Below, one piece after another: positions 57,806 to 64,000 of a DNA stretch of 64,000 bases. The position numbers and the translations under genes were made by a program. The first letter of the stretch is position 1, and each line of letters starts with the position of its first letter. A model generated the notes under the pieces. That model saw nothing but the letters and a program-made list of their open reading frames with translations, was not told the origin of the DNA and made no database searches. This stretch comes from DSPP01 sp964607165 (GTDB taxonomy: Bacteria; Zixibacteria; MSB-5A5; DSPP01): the NCBI GenBank assembly GCA_964607165.1, contig CAZSIT010000005.1, forward strand, positions 56,025 to 120,024. Reading direction: 5' to 3'.

Positions 57806-59811
57806 AAATCAGAGCATATTTTTCAGGGGTGCTTTTTTTTCTTTTTTCTTTTTCTTTTTCCAATTCTGTCCGCTCTACTCCGGTATTGGACGCGTCACTT
57901 TCGGCCGCTGTTGCAACGGCTGAAGCTTCTGCCTCCCCAATCAACGCGGTGGAGTGGGAAGAGAGCTGGCATACCATGCCTGACCGGCCCCGTCCGGTAG
58001 TCGCTAAAATATTTTTTGTCGGCAATCGCGCTTTCGATTCCCGCACCTTAAAATCCAAACTGGCCACCCGCGGCGACAGTTTCTGGGGGAAACTGGGGCT
58101 TTCCTTTGGAGGCCATCGCCGGGCTTCCAAAGATTGGATGCTGAAAGATGTTGGGCTGTTAAATTCTTTTTACCGCAGCCGTGGCTTTTTGAACGCCGCC
58201 TGTTCCGAATCCTTTTTCCACGACACCCTCAAAAACGACCTCTGGGTGCGGCTCGACATCGTGGAAGGGAAACAAACCCTTTTGGGGCGGGTCTCTTTCA
58301 CCGGCGACGTGGGGGAATTTGCCGGACCTTTGCAGAAAGCGGCGACTGATTTGAAATCGGATTCGGCCTTTAACCAATACCTTTTGGAAAACGTTTTGTT
58401 TCGTATGAAGGAGATTTATGCCAACGCCGGCCATCCCTACACCCGGATTTTTTTAGACACCGTGCGCGCCCTTGGCAATCCCAAACTCCCGCTGGTTTTT
58501 CGCATCGACCAGGACGGTTTGGTGCGCTTTGGCGGGGTTGAAATTTCCGGCCTTACCTACACGCACCCGAACGTGGTGCGGCGCGAACTGGCGTTCAAAA
58601 CCGGTGAGGTGTACAGCCGCAAGAAAATCATCAAAAGCCAGCAGCAAATTTATGCCACCGGACTTTTTAATTTTCTTTCGCTCACCGCCAAATCGAAAAC
58701 CGACTCTTCCGGCAACAAAACAGACACGCTGAATTTGCGCCCGGATTTTCTTTTGAAAATTGTGGAGCGCAAGCCGGCGGCAGTCAATTTTCACGTCGGC
58801 ATCGGCCAGTATAAATTCCGCGAAGAGCAACAGGACCTTTCCCTGGATTTGGCCGCCGGGTGGGAAAATCAGAATTTAACCGGCAGGGGAAGACGGCTCG
58901 CTTTTTCCGTCACTTCCTCCTTTTTGCTTATCACCGACTACCGTTTCTTGCGCAACAAATTCACCGCCGACTATACCGAACCGTGGCTTTTTTCCAGCCG
59001 AAATTTTGCCACCCTTTCCGCCTCCTTCGAGCCGGGCGTGCGCGACGTTCTCTTGGGCTTTCGCATCCAGACCGCCACTTTGGGCCTCACTTTTTTCCGG
59101 CCCATCGATTTGACTTCGCGTTTCTCTTTGGGACTTTCGCTGGAAGAGATTAGCATTTTTGACATCGCTCCCGCCGATTTGCCGCGTTTTAAAGAAGAGC
59201 AGGGCATCAACGTCCGCCGCCAGACCTCGTTGGCTTTTGAAAAAGATGCCCGCGGCAACATCCTCTTGCCCACCGGCGGTTCCTACACCCGTCTGGACGG
59301 CCAGCTTTTGGGCGGGCCTTTGGGAGGCGACGCCCATTTCCTCAAATACAACTTCTACTGGAACCGCTACCAGAGCATAACGGGAGATAACATCCTGGCC
59401 ACCCGTCTGCGCGTAGGGCAAGCCTTTTTGATTGGCGAAAGGGGCAATCTCCCTTCCATCGACCGCTACTATCTGGGCGGCGCCAACTCCTTGCGGGGGT
59501 ACCCCGAAAACTCCATCGGCCCGGTCGATTCCTTGGGCAAGCCCATCGGCGGCAAATCGCTTTTTTTGGCCTCGCTGGAAATCCGCCGCCCGTTGTTCTG
59601 GCGCTTCTGGGGGGATTTGTTTTCCGATTTCGGCAACGTTTTCACCGTCAACAAAGATATTCTGCCCGACAACGTTCTGGTGACGGTGGGCGCGGGGCTG
59701 CAGTTTATCACCTTAATCGGCCCCCTGCGGGTGGAGTACGGCAAGCGGGTCATCCACGGCACGCAAAAGCCGGGCGAGCGCGTGCATTTTTCGATTCTGT
59801 TTGCGTTTTAA
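57793..59811 (+). CDS. Omp85-family (TamA/BamA-like) outer-membrane protein
   Basis: 672 residues. GTG 57793 overlaps the TamB stop; a signal peptide LFFLFSFSFSNS follows. POTRA-like domains run from about residue 70 to 320 (KIFFVGNRAFDSRTLKSKL, LGRVSFTGDVGEF, VRFGGVEISGLTYTHP), then the 16-strand barrel. Omp85 signs are YLGGANSLRGYPEN (the VRGF-type L6 loop), LPTGGSYTRLDGQLLGG and the last strand LRVEYGKRV...FSILFAF. Next to TamB it is best read as TamA; BamA proper is likely elsewhere. The stop overlaps the convergent RAYT by a few bases. Confidence 0.9.
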   Translation: MGILKIRAYFSGVLFFLFSFSFSNSVRSTPVLDASLSAAVATAEASASPINAVEWEESWHTMPDRPRPVVAKIFFVGNRAFDSRTLKSKLATRGDSFWGKLGLSFGGHRRASKDWMLKDVGLLNSFYRSRGFLNAACSESFFHDTLKNDLWVRLDIVEGKQTLLGRVSFTGDVGEFAGPLQKAATDLKSDSAFNQYLLENVLFRMKEIYANAGHPYTRIFLDTVRALGNPKLPLVFRIDQDGLVRFGGVEISGLTYTHPNVVRRELAFKTGEVYSRKKIIKSQQQIYATGLFNFLSLTAKSKTDSSGNKTDTLNLRPDFLLKIVERKPAAVNFHVGIGQYKFREEQQDLSLDLAAGWENQNLTGRGRRLAFSVTSSFLLITDYRFLRNKFTADYTEPWLFSSRNFATLSASFEPGVRDVLLGFRIQTATLGLTFFRPIDLTSRFSLGLSLEEISIFDIAPADLPRFKEEQGINVRRQTSLAFEKDARGNILLPTGGSYTRLDGQLLGGPLGGDAHFLKYNFYWNRYQSITGDNILATRLRVGQAFLIGERGNLPSIDRYYLGGANSLRGYPENSIGPVDSLGKPIGGKSLFLASLEIRRPLFWRFWGDLFSDFGNVFTVNKDILPDNVLVTVGAGLQFITLIGPLRVEYGKRVIHGTQKPGERVHFSILFAF

Positions 59812-60437
59812 AACGATATCCAAAAATCCCGTTCGGTCTTATCCGGCCTGCCGTCAGGATTTTCCCGGTCAAATTCCCACCGCAACGGATTGCTGGCAAT
59901 GTATTCCCTAATTTTATTCATCGATTTTTCACCCCGGATGATATGTTCGTAATAATTGCGTTGCCAGACAACAAAACCGATTGTTTGGCGAAACTGATTG
60001 ATGCGTCTGGTTGCGGCAGATTTTAGCGAACCTATGATTGCTCCGACCGAACGCGGTTTCGGCCCTGTCGGTCGGCCGGACACCCGTTGCGGGTGTTTTT
60101 GTAGGGGCGAGGCATGCCTCGCCCGCCCCTCTGCTGTCAGTAAGGGCGACGCATGCGTCGCCCCTACATCCCCAACCACCAAGGCCCCGTGTATATGGTT
60201 GGGCATTATGATATACGTATCAAGCTCCACGTCGGGAAAATGACGCGGGATTTCTATCCAACACTCCTCCACGATTTTACCGATTTTTGACAACTGAACC
60301 GTTCCATCAACAACCTCCCCAAACAGATTTTCCCTGTCCTTGGCCAGAATCGTCACAAAATACGCCCCCTCCCGCGTATAATCATAATCCTTCAACCGTA
60401 TCGAACGGCGGCGATGGATGTCCGGGTTATATTTCAT
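59808..60437 (-). CDS. REP-associated tyrosine transposase (RAYT), with in-frame REPs
   Basis: 209 residues, Y1-type (IS200-like) single-strand transposase fold. HUH motif NHIH at 80-83 in MPNHIHGALVV; catalytic Tyr in WQRNYYEHIIR (162 or 163). The N-terminus (RRRSIRLKDYDYTREGAYFVTI) and ending (IREYIASNPLRWEFD) are typical of RAYTs, which are single-copy and move or maintain REP repeats rather than themselves. Residues about 89-115 (GDVGATHASPLLTAEGRARH...) are coded by two inverted GTAGGGGC elements at 60101-60124 and 60144-60167, between the HUH motif and the next conserved helix. The frame stays open through both. Confidence 0.88.
   Translation of the reverse strand: MKYNPDIHRRRSIRLKDYDYTREGAYFVTILAKDRENLFGEVVDGTVQLSKIGKIVEECWIEIPRHFPDVELDTYIIMPNHIHGALVVGDVGATHASPLLTAEGRARHASPLQKHPQRVSGRPTGPKPRSVGAIIGSLKSAATRRINQFRQTIGFVVWQRNYYEHIIRGEKSMNKIREYIASNPLRWEFDRENPDGRPDKTERDFWISF
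60101..60167. repeat. REP pair (REPIN) inside the RAYT gene
   Basis: GTAGGGGC, GAGGCATGCCTC, GCCC (60101-60124) and, mirror-oriented, GGGC, GACGCATGCGTC, GCCCCTAC (60144-60167), with 19 nt between. Both are complete copies with intact palindromes, so insertion has kept the gene's reading frame. Confidence 0.9.
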
Positions 60438-60474
60438 TTTCCGAACGGATAATACAAAATCAAATTTGGTTTTT

Positions 60475-60755
60475 GTAGGGGCGACTCCCCGCTTGCCCTG
60501 AGCGTAGCCGAATGGGTGGTCGCCCTTTGTTTTTGGCTGCCTGTCCTTTTTTTGGGTTTGTTTTTGTAGGGGCGAGGCACGCCTCGCCCTCCTGTCCCCC
60601 TGTATTTAAGGGGGACAGGCCTTTGTCCCGAGCGTAGTCGAGGGAAAAGGCCGAGGGGGTCGTCTTCGTAGGAGCACGTTGCTACGTGCCCATCCCTCTC
60701 CATTCTATGGAGAGGGGCCAGGGGCTTGCCCTGAGCGTAGCCGAATGGGTGAGGC
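60475..60755. repeat. REP cluster upstream of the RAYT
   Basis: GTAGGGGC-type copies at 60475-60525 (loop holds CCTGAGCGTAGCCGAATGGG), 60566-60589 and 60668-60691 (GTAGGAGC variant); a GTCCCCCTGTATTTAAGGGG element (60593-60612) with GGCCTTT...AAAAGGCC around GTCCCGAGCGTAGTCGAGGG (60623-60642); a CCCTCTCCATTCTATGGAG element (60694-60712) with another CCTGAGCGTAGCCGAATGGG in its tail (60730-60749). It spans most of the gap 60438-60824; TATATT at 60811 may be a -10 of the next gene. No gene is seen. Confidence 0.82.
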
Positions 60756-60845
60756 GTCTTTTTTCTCTTGCCTCCCCACCCCCCCAATGCTATCTTTCCT
60801 CCGAAACTTAGGTATATTTAACGGATGAATATGGAAAACCGGCCA

Positions 60846-62942
60846 ATGAAAAAAATCGCCCTCGCAATCGCCTCCGCCTTGCTCTTTTTCGCTTTTCCCG
60901 TCTCCGCCGTCATAATTCACGTTCCCCAAGACCTGCCGACGATACAGTCGGGGATAAATGCGACGGTGAATGGAGATACGGTTTTGGTTCGTTCAGGCGG
61001 CTATTCGGAAAATATTACGATTACGAATAAAAACTTGGTGATAACGAGTGAAAAAGGCGCTGATAGCACATTTATCATTCCTCCAAGCCGGGGACTTGCC
61101 GTGACCTTCAACGGAACTGTGGATACTACAACAATTTTTTCCGGCTTTACAGTCGGGGGTGCAGATTATGGGATATGGTGCGGTTTGGGTGCAAGGCCGC
61201 GAATTTTGAACAATATCGTCACTAATAACTCAACCTACGGTATATACTGTCCAAATACAAGTCCCATTATCAGGTTTAACTTGATAACTAAAAATACAAG
61301 CGCAGGAATTTGGCTCATTACTTCCAATGCGTCTATTATTAACAACACAATCGTGGATAACTCCGGTTTCGGAATTCTCTGCGGAGACGCCTCTTTCCCT
61401 TTAATCAAGAACAATGTTCTCGCAAGAAGCACTTTTGGCGGTTTTGGTATTTACACTGTTCGGTCGATACCTACGCTCGTTTATAACGATGTTTGGAATC
61501 ACGCGAATAATTATTTTTGTGCTGAAGGGCCGTGTCCAGTTGTAGGTACGGGAAGTATATCTGCTAATCCGGAATTTGTTGGTGGCACACCTTTTTCATA
61601 CGAACTCAAAGTTAACTCTCCCTGCATTGATGCTGGCGACCCATCATCACCAGTTCCTCCCAACGGCGGCGTTCGTATTGATATGGGCGCATTTGAATTT
61701 CCCAAAAATAATTCTGCCCCAACTATTCCTCAACCTGTATTGCCCACAAACGGAGCGGAAGCAAATAGCACGACCTACTTAATATGGCAGCGCAGCCGTG
61801 ACCAGGAAGGAAATACCATTCGCTACACTCTGCAAATCGATAACGATTCATCGTTTGCCACCCCAATTATTACGGCCGACTCGATACCGGACTCAAATAC
61901 CTTGAACTTGTCATCTTTTGGCAATGCTTTTGTCTATGCTGCCGCATCGACAAATTTCATAGGCGTTCAACTAAACGGTTTGACTGGATTTAATCTTTTG
62001 CAAGACGACTCAACCTATTTTTGGCGGGTCAAGGCCACAGATATTTATGGCCAAGATTCCGGTTATTCCTCCGGTTCAAAAAATTTCGTCTTAAATCTGA
62101 TCAATTCTCCTCCCCGGCCAGTTACGGCAGGGTTTTCTCCGGCAAACGGGTCTTATGAAAACGACCTCACACCGGAAATCAGCTGGTTTCCAGCTTCCGA
62201 CCCCGACCCCAGCGACAATCCGAGCACCCTTCATTACAACCTTCAACTGGATGACGATGGAGAATTTAGCGTCGATGTAAGGTATCAATATGCCACCTCT
62301 GCCGGCCAAACCAGTTTCTTTGTCACGGATAGTTTAACCGATACCACGCAATGGTATTACCGGGTTCAAACCGTTGATGACGAGGGAGCAACGTCAAATT
62401 ATTCGGCTATACAAAATTTCTTCACCAATAGCCGCAATAATCCTCCTTCATCTTTTTCGCTTGTTTCCCCTTCTACGGACAGCAAACTTTTTTCAAAAAC
62501 TCCGACCTTGGACTGGGCTGACGCAATTGACCCTGACCCACTTGATACGGTGACTTATTCGGTAATCATCGACGCCGACAGTCTGTTTGGCAATCCGGTT
62601 ACAATTTCACAACTGCCCGCAAGTTCTTACACCGTTGCATCAGGACTTTTAAGTCGAGGCAACAGATACTTCTGGAAGGTTAAAGCTACCGATTCCCGGG
62701 ATAGTTCAACTTTCAGCACTGAAATTTTCAAATTCAGGATTCTGCAATTAGGTGACGCCAACGGCGATGGTTCTCTGACATCTGCGGATATTGTGTTGAT
62801 ACTAAATTATGTATTTCTCGGCATCCCCATCACCCCGCCCGAAATCGCCGATATGAACTGCGATGCAGTTGCCACTTCCAGCGATGTCGTTCTCGCCTTA
62901 AATAATATTTTCTTAGGCCAACCCCCACCCTGCGACCCATAA
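60846..62942 (+). CDS. Secreted right-handed beta-helix protein with dockerin tail
   Basis: 698 residues from ATG 60846 (signal peptide MKKIALAIASALLFFAFPVSA); ATG 60825 adds seven. Residues 25-270 are a parallel beta-helix (PTIQSGINATVNGDTVLVRSG, LNNIVTNNSTYGIYC, IINNTIVDNSGFGILCGD). Three fibronectin-like modules follow (about 290-630; TYFWRVKATDIYG, QWYYRVQTVDDEGATSNYS, YFWKVKATDSRD). The end has a dockerin-like pair: GDANGDGSLTSADIVLILNYVFLG and DMNCDAVATSSDVVLALNNIFLG. Probably a polysaccharide-binding or surface protein. Confidence 0.88.
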   Translation: MKKIALAIASALLFFAFPVSAVIIHVPQDLPTIQSGINATVNGDTVLVRSGGYSENITITNKNLVITSEKGADSTFIIPPSRGLAVTFNGTVDTTTIFSGFTVGGADYGIWCGLGARPRILNNIVTNNSTYGIYCPNTSPIIRFNLITKNTSAGIWLITSNASIINNTIVDNSGFGILCGDASFPLIKNNVLARSTFGGFGIYTVRSIPTLVYNDVWNHANNYFCAEGPCPVVGTGSISANPEFVGGTPFSYELKVNSPCIDAGDPSSPVPPNGGVRIDMGAFEFPKNNSAPTIPQPVLPTNGAEANSTTYLIWQRSRDQEGNTIRYTLQIDNDSSFATPIITADSIPDSNTLNLSSFGNAFVYAAASTNFIGVQLNGLTGFNLLQDDSTYFWRVKATDIYGQDSGYSSGSKNFVLNLINSPPRPVTAGFSPANGSYENDLTPEISWFPASDPDPSDNPSTLHYNLQLDDDGEFSVDVRYQYATSAGQTSFFVTDSLTDTTQWYYRVQTVDDEGATSNYSAIQNFFTNSRNNPPSSFSLVSPSTDSKLFSKTPTLDWADAIDPDPLDTVTYSVIIDADSLFGNPVTISQLPASSYTVASGLLSRGNRYFWKVKATDSRDSSTFSTEIFKFRILQLGDANGDGSLTSADIVLILNYVFLGIPITPPEIADMNCDAVATSSDVVLALNNIFLGQPPPCDP

Positions 62943-62980
62943 GGTTTTTCTAATCTCCAATCTCCAATCCCTGTATTTTT

Positions 62981-63249
62981 GTAGGGGCAGGTCCCCGTGC
63001 CTGCCCTTTTTTGGTTTTTGTAGGGGCGAACCAATCTGTTCACCCTATTTTTTATTTTGCATTTGTAGGGGCGATTCACGAATCGCCCTGTTTTGTTTTT
63101 CCGTAGGGGCAGACCGATGTGTCTGCCCTGGGGTTGTGCTGCGTGGCAAATTTCGATGAAAATTTGAGGCAAAAACCGATTCCCCGCTATTAGTAGAGGG
63201 ACGTGTGTAACCCTCAAACAGAATTGTAGGGGCGATTCACGAATCGCCC
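62981..63249. repeat. Array of GTAGGGGC REPs after the beta-helix gene
   Basis: Copies at 62981-63006, 63020-63045, 63065-63088, 63103-63127 and 63226-63249, mostly simple with intact palindromes. The first ends in CCTGCCCTTTTTTGG, 64-70 nt after the beta-helix stop, a good terminator candidate. Copies at 63065 and 63226 are identical in their 24 bases. Confidence 0.9.
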
Positions 63250-63528
63250 CCCTTCTCCCAACGGAGAAGAGCAAAAAGATAGGAAAAACTGTTTCTTTAA
63301 TGAATCAATCTATCAATGACTCAATGAACCAATCCCTTAAGATGACCTGACGTAACCCAACCCGGGAATCACCGACATCCGCCGAGCGATACCCTTTTGC
63401 CACGCTGCCCGATTCCCAGCCCGGTATCCAGTAGGCCCCATAAAGAAAAGACAATCCAGCCAAAACTCGACTTTGGCAAAAACTTTGTCAGCCCCTTGGC
63501 TCAATGAAAACCCTCCCACCTCTTTTTG

Positions 63529-63662
63529 TCCCCCTGTATTTAAGGGGGACCGGCCTTTATCCCGAGCGTAGTCGAGGGAAACGGCCGAGGGGGTTATCCG
63601 TAGGGGCGAACAGCTGTTCGCCCATCCCTCTCCATTCTATGGAGAGGGACACAGGGTGAGGC
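63529..63662. repeat. Further repeats: GTCCCCCTGTATTTAAGGGG, GTAGGGGC and CCTCTCC types
   Basis: The GTCCCCC/GGGGGAC element (about 63529-63551) is followed by GGCCTTT...GGCC around ATCCCGAGCGTAGTCGAGGG (63559-63578), a simple GTAGGGGC copy (63600-63623) and CCCTCTCCATTCTATGGAGA (63626-63645) with CAGGGTGAG. Same order as in 60593-60712. Confidence 0.82.
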
Positions 63663-64000
63663 GTTTTCGCTGTCTTTGCTTGCCACCACTGGTAACCGGC
63701 CATAGGCCCTCAAAGGGCCATCCTAACAAACTCTGCTTTACCCAAGACCCAGTGGCCAAATCAAGCCTTCCAACCCCTTCTTTCCGAATCAAAGGTGACC
63801 CCTCTTGGGTGCCCCATTTGCAACCGGACAACAGTCCGCAGCAAAAGGGAATCGGCGGGGGCGGACCTAACCGGTCTCCCCCTCCAAAAACTAACCGGCC
63901 AAAACTATGACCTTTGCGGAAAAGTCCTACCCCAGCAACACCCGAGCATAAGTCATCATCCGATGTAATCCCACAAACCTTATGCCGGACTCAAATACGA
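63663..64000. other. Unassigned end of the window
   Basis: Short open frames (for example 63656-63910 on plus, 63337-63519 on minus) have no recognisable family or clear ribosome site. A small GGCCATAGGCC-CTCAAAGGGCC palindrome pair lies at about 63697-63720. No gene, RNA or repeat of the above families is supported here. Confidence 0.4.

Noticed and set aside
62981..63249. Regular REP copies considered as a CRISPR array
   Set aside because: Spacing is uneven (about 15-100 nt), the repeats are palindromic with changing cores, and no cas genes are present.
63337..63519. 60-codon minus-strand frame ending in PGLGYVRSS
   Set aside because: No ribosome site or recognisable fold; could be a relic, but support is too weak.

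Overview
The window looks like chromosomal DNA of a didermic (Gram-negative) bacterium using the standard genetic code. It encodes LptD, an Omp85/TamA-type barrel, a TamB-like protein and several other outer-membrane barrels. Secreted proteins end in type I dockerin-like calcium-binding repeats, and a DUF5916 barrel and FG-GAP proteins are present. That mix is typical of uncultured FCB-group or Zixibacteria/KSB1-like lineages; this placement is inference from gene content, not a phylogeny. No rRNA, tRNA, CRISPR array, prophage or plasmid signature was found.

Layout. 1-5405 (+): a phzF relic, a GNAT acetyltransferase, a PhzF-family isomerase, a cupin, a LapA-like membrane protein, a VOC protein, an outer-membrane barrel and a GT22-like glycosyltransferase. 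5436-22221 (+): an almost gap-free aromatic amino acid supraoperon. It opens with a sigma70 promoter, a 24-codon Trp-rich leader peptide and a terminator/antiterminator (a classical transcription attenuator that is easily missed because the leader is so short). It continues dapF-trpEGDCFBA-chorismate mutase-DAHP synthase-argS-tyrA-second DAHP synthase-aroA-aroE-aroK-aroB-aroQ. Together these make chorismate precursors, the whole tryptophan branch and the first steps towards tyrosine; aroC and pheA are not in the window.

22444-30294 (-): an operon reading MATE transporter, histone-deacetylase-like hydrolase, FAH-family protein, M1 metallopeptidase, membrane protein and Cys/Met-metabolism PLP enzyme, then a two-repeat lipoprotein and a duplicated 3' tip of the PLP gene. 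30381-42809 (+): Ser/Thr kinase, frameshifted EamA transporter, AlaX-like editing protein, LptD, HU, a DUF5916 barrel, a HAD-IB phosphatase and a YjbQ protein. 42975-46298 (-): a repeat-rich surface protein and a selenium-binding/methanethiol-oxidase-like protein. 46652-59811 (+): sigma factor with anti-sigma factor, FG-GAP/dockerin protein, a PDZ protein with a dead HtrA-type protease domain, a putative zincin, a CMD-like protein, TamB and TamA. 59808-62942: a RAYT (REP-associated tyrosine transposase) on the minus strand, then a beta-helix/dockerin protein. 62943-64000: repeats and unassigned DNA.

The second theme of the window is small palindromic repeats. At least six families crowd the intergenic gaps after 37.5 kb. 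The main one starts with GTAGGGGC and closes with GCCC around a short variable inverted repeat. Its presumed mobiliser, the RAYT, lies in the window and carries two inverted copies inside its own reading frame. A histone-deacetylase-like gene and a surface-protein gene also contain copies translated in frame. A further element built on GTCCCGAGCGTAGTCGAGGG sits repeatedly in the loop of the other palindromes.
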